Shown: positions 43,456 through 50,692 of the stretch, piece after piece
How the letters are laid out: each line of letters begins with the position of its first letter
Numbering within the stretch: position 1 is the first letter of the stretch
Assembly: GCA_964581795.1 (NCBI GenBank)
Contig: CAZOPW010000004.1
Location: 1-50,692 of the forward strand
From: EX4572-165 sp964581795
GTDB taxonomy: Archaea > Thermoplasmatota > E2 > DHVEG-1
DNA: 50,692 nucleotides
Direction: 5' to 3'
The notes under the pieces: generated by a model
The model's input: only the letters and a program-made list of their open reading frames with translations
What the model was told of the DNA's origin: nothing
Database searches by the model: none
Program-made: the position numbers and the translations under genes

Positions 43456-44043
43456 TTATTTTCCTAAACTATTCTTTCCACGAATACTCGGCCGGACTTT
43501 TTCAGCGCCCTTTCCTTTATATCGAAGACCACGTCCTTTTCGTCCAGCACTTGTTTTTCCTCGCAGTACTCTTCTTTTATGCTTTGGTTCACAAATCCAG
43601 TTTATTTTTGGATCACTTTGAATCACTGGATGATGTGGATCAACCATGATAATTTCATAAAAATGAAACCGACCATCGGCACCAACCCAATACGAATTTA
43701 ATACTTCTAAATTCGGATAATGTTTTGAAGCACGCTCCTCAGCCATACGTTTCGTACTTTTTGCCATCGTAATACGAGTAATACCATGTTTTGAAGGCTT
43801 TCGGCCTGCTTTTAATTTTCGCTTCCGTTGACTTCCACGACGAACTCGTCCCCGAACGATGACATAACCTTGTTTTGCTTTATATCCAAGTGAACGAGCT
43901 CGATCAAGACGGAGTGGTTTATCCACGCGAAGGAAATTTTTTTCTTTCCTCCACTGAATTAATCGTTGTTGTTGTGGAGATTGATACGAAGTATCTGGTT
44001 TTTTCCATTGATCTCGAATGTATTGATACACACTTTTCGTCAT
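43456..44043 (-). CDS. rpl15e: 50S ribosomal protein L15e
   Basis: Large-subunit protein, 195 aa. The start MTKSVYQYIRDQWKKPD, RVRRGSQRKRKLKAGRKPSKHG and LNSYWVGADGRFHFYEIIMVDPHHP are the family blocks. It ends with a basic Gly/Lys/Arg tail. Convergent with trpB2 (about 40 bp). A minus-strand TATA box TTTAAATA lies at 44107-44114. Confidence 0.97.
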   Translation of the reverse strand: MTKSVYQYIRDQWKKPDTSYQSPQQQRLIQWRKEKNFLRVDKPLRLDRARSLGYKAKQGYVIVRGRVRRGSQRKRKLKAGRKPSKHGITRITMAKSTKRMAEERASKHYPNLEVLNSYWVGADGRFHFYEIIMVDPHHPVIQSDPKINWICEPKHKRRVLRGKTSAGRKGRGLRYKGKGAEKVRPSIRGKNSLGK

Positions 44044-44106
44044 TATGTAACACCAAGAGTACTTTAATTGAATAAATGATGTGGAGAAGTAGGAAGGCAG
44101 GTGCTT

Positions 44107-44114
44107 TATTTAAA
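44107..44114 (-). promoter_or_regulatory. TATA box of rpl15e
   Basis: TTTAAATA on the minus strand, giving a predicted leader of about 40 nt. Confidence 0.45.
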
Positions 44115-44268
44115 TCTTTTGTCACTGAACAGAGACCCTTCCAAACTTAATCTAAAAAAATGGTCTTATATCTTACTGAATAATCTTAAAAACAAATATG
44201 AATCTTGAGGGTCGCCACACTTAAAAACAATAAGCGTATTTCCACTTGCAAGGGAGACATGACCTAGT

Positions 44269-45570
44269 ATGGACTTAATGTTTAATAAACAAATGGAATC
44301 AATGCCAAGAAAACAACTGAAAAATCTTCAGTTGAAACGATTAAAAGAAATCGTGAAACGCGTCTATGATTCAGTTCCATTTTATCAAAATAAATTCAAG
44401 GAATCAAACATCACTCCAGAGAATATTCAATCATTAGATGATGTGAAAAAACTCCCTTTTACCACAAAAGATGATTTACGAGATAACATGCCATTTGGCA
44501 TGCTGAGTACGAGTCTTGATGATTGTGTGGAACTTCACGCATCATCTGGAACAACAGGTATTCCAGTTACTGCATGTTACACACGAAATGATATCGAAGT
44601 ATGGTCTGAAGTGATGGCTAGATGCTTAACCATGTCAGGATTATCAAAAAAGGATGTGTTTCAGAACCCGATACCTTACGGAACATTTACTGGCGCATTT
44701 GGATTTCATTACGGTGCACAAAAAGTAGGAGCTATGGTCATACCTTCTGGAAAAGGACAATCAGAACGACAATTAAAACTCATGGATTATTACAATACTA
44801 CTTTTATTTCAGGTGTTGCATCTTATGTTGTACGTCTTGGACAAGTAGCAAAAGAAATTGGAATCGATCCAGCAAAACTTGCAGTAAAAAATGGTCTTTT
44901 TGGGGCAGAAATGTTTTCACCAGGGTTGAAAAAACGAATAATGGACACCTGGGAAATGGATGTTCATGACATTTACGGGTTAACAGAAATGTGTGGACCA
45001 GGAGTTTCAACGGATTGCGATCAGCATGATGGCCTTCATTTATGGGAAGATCATTTCCTTGTGGAAATCATTGACCCAATTACACTTGAACCAGTCGAAC
45101 TTGAAGAAGAGGGAGAAATGGTAATTACTACTCTTACAAAAACAGGTATGCCAATCATTAGATATCGAACAAGAGATATTGCGAAATTATATGATCAAGC
45201 AACCTGTGAATGCGGTCGAACTCATGTAAAACATTCTACGATAAAAGGTCGTAGCGATGACATGATCATTGTCCGTGGAACAAATATGTATCCTGGACAA
45301 ATTGAGTCAGCATTGATGAAAAATCCTTTAGTTGGCGGGAATTGGCAAATGAAACTTTTCACTGAAAACGATGTAGATCATGTGAAAGTAGAAGTGGAAA
45401 GCAAACAACGATTAAGCCAAATAGAAACAAAAGACCTAGAACAAACGTTACAAAGTCAAATTAAAAATGTTATCGTGTTCACACCTCAAGTTGAGGTATT
45501 ACCACCAAACACCATTATTCAGCAGGGTTTAAAAGCAAAACGTGTTATTGACAATCGAAAAAAGGAATAA
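44269..45570 (+). CDS. paaK: Phenylacetate-CoA ligase (PaaK family)
   Basis: AMP-forming ligase that activates phenylacetate or similar aryl acids. Motifs: ASSGTTGIPV (91-100, phosphate loop), DIYGLTEMCGPGVS, a middle TRDIAKLYD and GRSDDMIIVRGTNMYPGQIE. The 433-aa length fits PaaK. It heads a four-gene operon with an acyl-CoA synthetase beta subunit 4 bp downstream. In protein-fermenting archaea this fits interconversion of arylacetyl-CoA and free acids from aromatic amino acids. Confidence 0.93.
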   Translation: MDLMFNKQMESMPRKQLKNLQLKRLKEIVKRVYDSVPFYQNKFKESNITPENIQSLDDVKKLPFTTKDDLRDNMPFGMLSTSLDDCVELHASSGTTGIPVTACYTRNDIEVWSEVMARCLTMSGLSKKDVFQNPIPYGTFTGAFGFHYGAQKVGAMVIPSGKGQSERQLKLMDYYNTTFISGVASYVVRLGQVAKEIGIDPAKLAVKNGLFGAEMFSPGLKKRIMDTWEMDVHDIYGLTEMCGPGVSTDCDQHDGLHLWEDHFLVEIIDPITLEPVELEEEGEMVITTLTKTGMPIIRYRTRDIAKLYDQATCECGRTHVKHSTIKGRSDDMIIVRGTNMYPGQIESALMKNPLVGGNWQMKLFTENDVDHVKVEVESKQRLSQIETKDLEQTLQSQIKNVIVFTPQVEVLPPNTIIQQGLKAKRVIDNRKKE

Positions 45571-45574
45571 GCGT

Positions 45575-46255
45575 ATGAACAAAAATATTCAACAACTCAT
45601 CAATAACAAAAAGAATTTAGCAGAAAATGAAGTGAAAGAATTACTAAAAGAATTTGATATTAACACAACTGATTTTGTTCTTTTAAAAAAAGATGAATCC
45701 GTTTCGTCACTTCCTTTCGATTTTCCTGTTGCACTTAAAGTATGTAGTAATGATATTCTTCATAAAACAGATGTTGGTGGAGTAAAACTTAATATTTCTT
45801 CAATGCAGGAATTAAAAGAGGAAATTAAACGATTTCATCAGAAATTCCCAAATGAAAATCTTCTGATTGATCATATGGTAGAATCCGGTGTTGAAGTTAT
45901 TATCGGCTTAATCCAAGATCCGACATTTGGTTTATCTATCATGGTAGGAGTAGGCGGTATCTATACTGAAGTCTATCAAGATGTTTCATTCCGAGTGATC
46001 CCTATTGAAAAATATGATGCCGAAGAAATGATTGAAGAAGTAAAAGGAAAAAAGTTACTCGAAGGATTTAGAAATATTAAAGCTGATAAACAACAAGTGA
46101 TTGACTTATTATTAAAAGTATCCGAGTTGGGAACAGAATTAATTGATACCATAGATCAAATGGATTTAAACCCAGTATTTATTTATGAGGATAATTACTG
46201 CGTTGTTGACGCAAAAATGATTTTGAAACAAAAAACGGGGGAACAAAAAGAATGA
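45575..46255 (+). CDS. acdB: ADP-forming acyl-CoA synthetase, beta (ATP-grasp) subunit
   Basis: Converts acyl-CoA, ADP and phosphate to acid, CoA and ATP together with a separate alpha subunit. The 226-aa ATP-grasp subunit has CSNDILHKTDVGGVKL with the phospho-acceptor-type His63, and MVGVGGIYTEVYQDVSFRVIP. ATG 45575 follows an AAGGA site and the paaK stop by 4 bp; the TTG at 45542 inside paaK is unlikely. No alpha subunit is in the window. It overlaps ahcY by 4 bp. Confidence 0.92.
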   Translation: MNKNIQQLINNKKNLAENEVKELLKEFDINTTDFVLLKKDESVSSLPFDFPVALKVCSNDILHKTDVGGVKLNISSMQELKEEIKRFHQKFPNENLLIDHMVESGVEVIIGLIQDPTFGLSIMVGVGGIYTEVYQDVSFRVIPIEKYDAEEMIEEVKGKKLLEGFRNIKADKQQVIDLLLKVSELGTELIDTIDQMDLNPVFIYEDNYCVVDAKMILKQKTGEQKE

Positions 46256-47676
46256 CATTAGAATTAATGGAAACAGATCACTATAAAATTAAAGATATTA
46301 AATTAGCTGATTATGGACGAAAAGAAATTCGAATTGCAGAAAAAGAAATGCCTGGTCTGATGTCAGTGCAAAAAAAATATGGACCCGGTAAACCATTAGA
46401 GGGAGCTCGAATCACCGGTAGTCTTCATATGACTATCCAAACTGCAGTTCTCATTCAAACCCTTCGCAAACTCGGAGCAGACGTTCGCTGGGCAAGTTGC
46501 AATATTTTCTCCACTCAGGACCATGCAGCTGCAGCAATCGCCGATGAAGGAGTACCTGTTTTTGCTTGGAAAGGAGAAACTTTAAAGGATTACTGGTGGT
46601 GCACTCAGAAAGCACTTGATTTTGGTAATGGAAAAGGACCACATTTAATCGTTGATGATGGTGGAGATGCTACACTCATGGTCCATAAAGGCTATGAAAT
46701 CGAAGATCACCCTGATCTACTTGATAAAGATTACAGTGAATTTCCTGAAGATTTTCGAGAACTCATGAATATTTTAAAACAAGTATATAGACAAAATCCT
46801 CATCGTTGGCATGAAGCTGTAAATGAAATCAAAGGAACAAGTGAAGAAACAACTACCGGAGTTCATCGATTATATCAACGAAATCGGGATAATACGTTGT
46901 TATTCCCTGCGTATAATGTGAATGATTCAGTAACAAAATCCAAATTCGATAATTTATACGGCTGCAGGGAAAGCCTTGCTGATGGCATCAAACGAGGCAC
47001 AGATGTGATGGTTGCAGGTAAAATCGTTGTTGTTTGCGGTTACGGTGACGTTGGAAAGGGATGTGCTCAGAGTATGAGAGGATTTGGTGCACGAGTGCTC
47101 ATTACAGAGATCGATCCGATTTGTGCATTGCAAGCATCAATGGAAGGCTATGAAGTCCTCACCATTGAAGATGCACTGGATTATGCAGACATTTTTGTCA
47201 CTGCAACAGGTAATCGAGACGTTATCAGAGTTGAACACATGAAAAAAATGAAAGATGGTGCAATCGTTTGTAACATTGGTCATTTTGATAATGAGATTCA
47301 AGTTGAAAAATTAGAAAAATATCCTGGGATTCAGGAGGAAAACATCAAACCACAAGTGGATCGTTTTATATTCCCTGATGGACATAGTATTATTTTACTC
47401 TCTCGTGGTCGTTTGGTGAACTTAGGAAATGCTACAGGGCATCCAAGTTTTGTGATGAGTAATTCATTTACAAATCAATGCCTTGCTCAAATGCAACTAT
47501 GGAACGAAGACCATGACATTGGCGTCTATGTCTTACCAAAACATTTAGATGAAGAAGTCGCACGCTTGCATCTTACGAAATTAGGTGTGAAACTAACGAA
47601 GTTGACTCAAGACCAAGCTGACTATATTGGGGTACCTGTGAATGGTCCATTTAAACCTGATCATTATCGGTATTAA
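46252..47676 (+). CDS. ahcY: S-adenosylhomocysteinase, bacterial/eukaryotic type
   Basis: Hydrolyses SAH to adenosine and homocysteine, relieving product inhibition of methyltransferases. NAD binding is at VVVCGYGDVGKGCAQ; substrate motifs are NIFSTQDHAAAAI and DDGGDATL. At 474 aa it contains the ~40-residue insert (about 150-185) and ends KPDHYRY, the C-terminal Lys/Tyr tail typical of bacterial and eukaryotic SAHH and missing in the shorter archaeal type. This suggests transfer. Translation is coupled to acdB by a 4-bp overlap. Confidence 0.94.
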   Translation: MTLELMETDHYKIKDIKLADYGRKEIRIAEKEMPGLMSVQKKYGPGKPLEGARITGSLHMTIQTAVLIQTLRKLGADVRWASCNIFSTQDHAAAAIADEGVPVFAWKGETLKDYWWCTQKALDFGNGKGPHLIVDDGGDATLMVHKGYEIEDHPDLLDKDYSEFPEDFRELMNILKQVYRQNPHRWHEAVNEIKGTSEETTTGVHRLYQRNRDNTLLFPAYNVNDSVTKSKFDNLYGCRESLADGIKRGTDVMVAGKIVVVCGYGDVGKGCAQSMRGFGARVLITEIDPICALQASMEGYEVLTIEDALDYADIFVTATGNRDVIRVEHMKKMKDGAIVCNIGHFDNEIQVEKLEKYPGIQEENIKPQVDRFIFPDGHSIILLSRGRLVNLGNATGHPSFVMSNSFTNQCLAQMQLWNEDHDIGVYVLPKHLDEEVARLHLTKLGVKLTKLTQDQADYIGVPVNGPFKPDHYRY

Positions 47677-47685
47677 TGAAATCAT

Positions 47686-48414
47686 ATGATTATACTAATT
47701 GGTACTGGACATGTATTTGATTTACGGAATCAAATTCTTCAAGTTCTTGATAAAACCCAACCCGATATTATCTGTGTTGAACTTGATGAGAAACGATATG
47801 CTGCATTGATTCAACGAAAAAATGGTAATACTCGGTCGTATTCAAATAAAAACGTTTCTTTTCTTTATCGGCTTCTTGGTCGATTTCAAGATTCAATTGC
47901 TTCTCAATATGGTGTACAAGCAGGAGATGAAATGCTTGCAGGAATCCAATTCGCTCATGATCATCAACTTCCAATCGCTTTTATCGATGTTCCTGCAGAT
48001 CGATTATTTTCTCGAATGCTTAATGAAATGCGTTTTTCGGAAAAGTTACGATTGATTATTTCAGCATTTGGTAGTATGTTTATAAGTAGAAAACAAGTAG
48101 ACAAGGAAATGGATAAAATTGAAATGAATTTGGAATCATATTTAGATCAAGTTAGTGATAAATTTCCTACAATCAAACGAGTTTTAATCGACGAAAGAAA
48201 TGAACATATGGTACAACAATTACAAAGTGCATCTGAAGACTATGAAAACATAATCGCTATTGTTGGTGATGGTCACATTCCTGGTTTAAGAGAATTACTT
48301 GAACAACAAAATATGTCTGTTGATACAATTCGATTAAAAGATTTACGCGCTCAAGAATCACTGCCAAAAAATACCTCTTCCGCATCCTTTTCAGTTGAAT
48401 ACGAAGGAATGTAA
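47686..48414 (+). CDS. TraB-family protein
   Basis: A 242-aa TraB/GumN-type protein with GTGHVF at the start, ICVELDEKRY, LIDERNEHMVQQL and the second GxGH block VGDGHIPGL. These Glu/His blocks form the presumed metalloprotease-like site. The hydrophobic C-terminal helices of the longer archaeal TraB members are absent. Last gene of the paaK operon. Its link to the metabolic genes upstream is unclear. Confidence 0.85.
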   Translation: MIILIGTGHVFDLRNQILQVLDKTQPDIICVELDEKRYAALIQRKNGNTRSYSNKNVSFLYRLLGRFQDSIASQYGVQAGDEMLAGIQFAHDHQLPIAFIDVPADRLFSRMLNEMRFSEKLRLIISAFGSMFISRKQVDKEMDKIEMNLESYLDQVSDKFPTIKRVLIDERNEHMVQQLQSASEDYENIIAIVGDGHIPGLRELLEQQNMSVDTIRLKDLRAQESLPKNTSSASFSVEYEGM

Positions 48415-48480
48415 AAAGTAAATTAAGACTCTGGATAAAGCGATGTTTATTTATCTAAAAATCATGGTTTTCTTTTTTTA

Positions 48481-50376
48481 TTAATTGGCGTTTAATTTGA
48501 TTGCATTGACTTTATCGATTTTTTGACGAGATTCGGAAAGCGTCCCAGAATATGTTTGTCTTAGAATTTCTTCTTCACACGCATCAGACATTGGTGTAGT
48601 GATATCATATTTTTTAAGATCTATTAAATACGTTATTCCATCTGGTTCCTTTTCATCTGTATTATACACGCTTTCGATGATAAGTTTCGCGAGTTTCTTC
48701 GGAGAAATTTGATTAATGTTTCTTCCAATTGATGGATAAAAGACTTTATCAACTTTATAAAAATCTTGAAGTGTCTTTATTACAAAATCATTTGGTGTTG
48801 GATGGCTTGGTTTCTTATATGTTTTATTAGTTCCTTGCAACTGGTGTTCCATTCGATACAACATATTCATCACTTGACGTTCTGAAACATCCTCTTTAAA
48901 CACAAGGAGTTCAGCATTCACCTTCGTTCCACCAGAACTAACTGGAACAAGTCCAGGTGCTCCACCATAGGATTCATTTTTTCGTGCAAGTTCGACATTA
49001 AACGGAGTTCTAATTTTTTTAATTCGTTTCTTTACTGCTGCTTCAATTTCATCACTCACACGATCAAGCATCGGACCATACAACAAGATACCAACTTTAC
49101 CTCTTTTATCGTTCTTAGGTTTTATCTTAGGTTTTTCCTGAGGTTTTTTCTCATTTTTTTTCTCAATCTTTTTCTCAGAGGTTACCTTGTTTGTAGGTAC
49201 TTTTTTAGCTTCAGCTCTACTACTTACGTTATTACTTGGTGAGGTAAATGCTGGTGTTGGACTTGGAGTTTTTCGTTGGATAGTTGGTATTTCTTTTTTT
49301 GGAGATTTTATGTTTGAAGTTTTCTTCTCTATTGATCCTGCTGCTTTTGGTCTGTTTTCTGAAAAATTTTTAAGAGGATGACTTAACGATTTATTCAAAT
49401 TAATTCTATTAGGGATAAGCATGTAATAATTGATGAATTTAAACACATTAAGAACTGAAAAATCATACGGTTTAGCAACCTGATAAAGCGATTCAAGTCG
49501 ATCGTATTCAGTTCCAGAATAATCCTTGTGAACATGAGCTAATGAGAGTAAATAATCAATATCTGCATATGAGTTAATAGATGATGCAAGTTCTTTTTGG
49601 ACGGTGTTAGCACTAAACGAAGAAGCAAAAAGGAAAAATAAAAATAATTGAAATAAAAAAACGAGTAATAAATACGGCCATTCTGTGATCACAGTATACG
49701 TAAGTCCAAAGGAGATAAGAGGTAATAGCAATAATAAAATCAGATAAAGTCCTAAAAATAATGGTTTGAGAAAATCTAAGTTCATTAGTGCTTTCCAAGG
49801 AGATTTCTTATTTCTATTTACAATCTTTTGAAGAGAGGATTTTATTTTAAAGGGGTGGATGATTTCATGAAACTCTTCTATAAATAATGGTACTGGGAGA
49901 AATAAAAGACACGTTAATGCTGGAATGAATATTTCAATGGATTGATTAATCGCTATCCAGTTATATTCAACAGAGAGAAGCATGAAAAATGAGATAACAA
50001 AAATAATAGAAAGTGACTGAGCAACTATTGCAAGATTTTTTTTGATACAAGAATCAGTTCTTCTTTCAATCCTTGTCTTTTTTTTTGTATATTCACTGAA
50101 AAAATCCTTGACATCACGATGCATATATGGTAATTTTGTAGACAGTAAACTAGTAAAAAATATCACATAAAAAAGAAGAAAAACTGAAGGAATCCAATAT
50201 GCGAATATATCCAAAAAATAGGTGATACCAAGTGCAAGAAAAAGTAAAATGAACCCAGCAATATACGTATCTCCATTAATCAATTTTAATTGTCTATTCG
50301 CATGTAGTGAACTTTGATTAACAGCATTCTGTAATGTAGTATATTGACTTGTTAAATCATTCTTATTAGATCCCAT
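48481..50376 (-). CDS. Multi-pass membrane protein with C-terminal soluble domain, unknown
   Basis: About six transmembrane helices in three pairs fill the first ~260 residues. A disordered Lys/Ser/Pro/Thr linker (about 345-425) follows, then a soluble domain from KVGILLYGPMLDRVSDEIE to the end. That domain has PFNVELARKNESYGGAPGLVPV and ELLVFKEDVSERQVMNMLY, faintly like gamma-glutamylcyclotransferase-fold proteins. ATG 50376 (MGSNKNDLTSQ) with GGTG before it is preferred to the TTG at 50430. No function is assigned. Confidence 0.65.
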   Translation of the reverse strand: MGSNKNDLTSQYTTLQNAVNQSSLHANRQLKLINGDTYIAGFILLFLALGITYFLDIFAYWIPSVFLLFYVIFFTSLLSTKLPYMHRDVKDFFSEYTKKKTRIERRTDSCIKKNLAIVAQSLSIIFVISFFMLLSVEYNWIAINQSIEIFIPALTCLLFLPVPLFIEEFHEIIHPFKIKSSLQKIVNRNKKSPWKALMNLDFLKPLFLGLYLILLLLLPLISFGLTYTVITEWPYLLLVFLFQLFLFFLFASSFSANTVQKELASSINSYADIDYLLSLAHVHKDYSGTEYDRLESLYQVAKPYDFSVLNVFKFINYYMLIPNRINLNKSLSHPLKNFSENRPKAAGSIEKKTSNIKSPKKEIPTIQRKTPSPTPAFTSPSNNVSSRAEAKKVPTNKVTSEKKIEKKNEKKPQEKPKIKPKNDKRGKVGILLYGPMLDRVSDEIEAAVKKRIKKIRTPFNVELARKNESYGGAPGLVPVSSGGTKVNAELLVFKEDVSERQVMNMLYRMEHQLQGTNKTYKKPSHPTPNDFVIKTLQDFYKVDKVFYPSIGRNINQISPKKLAKLIIESVYNTDEKEPDGITYLIDLKKYDITTPMSDACEEEILRQTYSGTLSESRQKIDKVNAIKLNAN

Positions 50377-50617
50377 CACCACGCACGTTTCGATTACAAT
50401 GCATAATATACTAAAAAAGTTTTCTACCAAATGCTAATTATTAATAGCGAAAAAGTTGCATTTAAGATAAGTCTTTCAAAGAAAACAACTCAAATAAAAT
50501 CGCTAATTTTATTATGCTTAAACTTTCAGAGAATTAATAACAGATGGATATTTTTATGATCATCAGTACAAGGGTAAAGGCTAAAAATGAGAGTATTGAT
50601 AGTCATCCCTCTTTTAT

Positions 50618-50692
50618 GGGCCTGTAGCCTAGTCTGGACAGGGCGACAGCCTCCTAAGCTGTAGACCGCGGGTTCGAATCCCGCCAGGTCCG
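50618..50692 (+). tRNA. tRNA-Arg (anticodon CCU)
   Basis: 75-nt cloverleaf ending at the window edge. Acceptor GGGCCTG (618-624 of this last kilobase) pairs with CAGGTCC, including one G-U. The anticodon stem ACAGC/GCTGT holds CTCCTAA with anticodon CCT at 50653-50655, decoding AGG. The T-arm is GCGGG-TTCGAAT-CCCGC. No intron and no CCA visible. Confidence 0.95.

Overview
The window is a piece of an archaeal chromosome, AT-rich, with small intergenic gaps and archaeal-type promoters and ribosome binding sites (GGTGAT / GGAGGT type). The evidence for Archaea is direct: ribosomal proteins S3Ae, S15P, S17e and L15e, prefoldin beta, the KEOPS subunit Pcc1, archaeal riboflavin synthase (RibC) and FAD synthetase (RibL), fructose-bisphosphate aldolase/phosphatase, endonuclease Q, an Nre repair protein with a PCNA-binding tail, the archaeosine enzyme RaSEA, and an ADP-forming acyl-CoA synthetase subunit. 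Gyrase GyrB-GyrA restricts the host to gyrase-bearing euryarchaeal lineages. Two secreted gingipain-like (C25) proteases suggest an uncultured, protein-degrading Thermoplasmatota-like organism. That placement is inference. A run of 100 Ns at 20277-20376 shows that this is a scaffolded draft or metagenome assembly.

Layout. 0-4 kb: a hairpin-rich candidate RNA (1-391), tRNA-Leu(UAG), a UPF0200 kinase, PurS and PurL, then a candidate C/D box guide RNA. 4-6 kb (minus): a GAF protein resembling free-methionine-sulfoxide reductase, a small Cas2-fold-like protein and EndoQ. 6-11 kb: a leader region with a large terminator-like hairpin, then gyrB-gyrA. 11-17 kb: two tandem C25 proteases. 17-20 kb: prefoldin beta, a small membrane protein, cis-prenyltransferase, a winged-helix protein and a flavodoxin-like protein. 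After the gap: S17e (non-ATG start) and ribB-ribL-ribC-ribH. 22.9-25.7 kb: an Era-like GTPase / DUF2073 / Zn-ribbon cluster and a coiled-coil protein. 25.7-31 kb: a CoA-disulfide-reductase-like flavoprotein, S3Ae with a long Glu tail, Hsp20, an SPL-like radical SAM protein and Nre. 31-35 kb: two cyclophilins, a dCTP deaminase-family enzyme, and TrmI with RaSEA. 34.7-39.8 kb: membrane proteins, Pcc1, a RecJ-like DHH nuclease, S15P and FBP aldolase/phosphatase. 39.9-44 kb: CysRS, an ACT-domain regulator divergent from TrpB2, and L15e. 44.3-48.4 kb: a tight PaaK / acyl-CoA synthetase beta / S-adenosylhomocysteinase / TraB operon. The window closes with a membrane protein and tRNA-Arg(CCU).

Functional picture: mostly housekeeping (purines, riboflavin, translation, tRNA modification, DNA topology and repair, gluconeogenesis) with a peptide-fermentation flavour: secreted proteases, aryl/acyl-CoA ligase with ADP-forming synthetase subunit, and indole/serine-using TrpB2. 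The most novel-looking signals are non-coding: the structured RNA at the left edge, with short antisense matches to conserved rRNA; the C/D RNA after purL; the hairpin element upstream of gyrase; and a shared ACGTGA-N4-TCACGT palindrome next to two of these.
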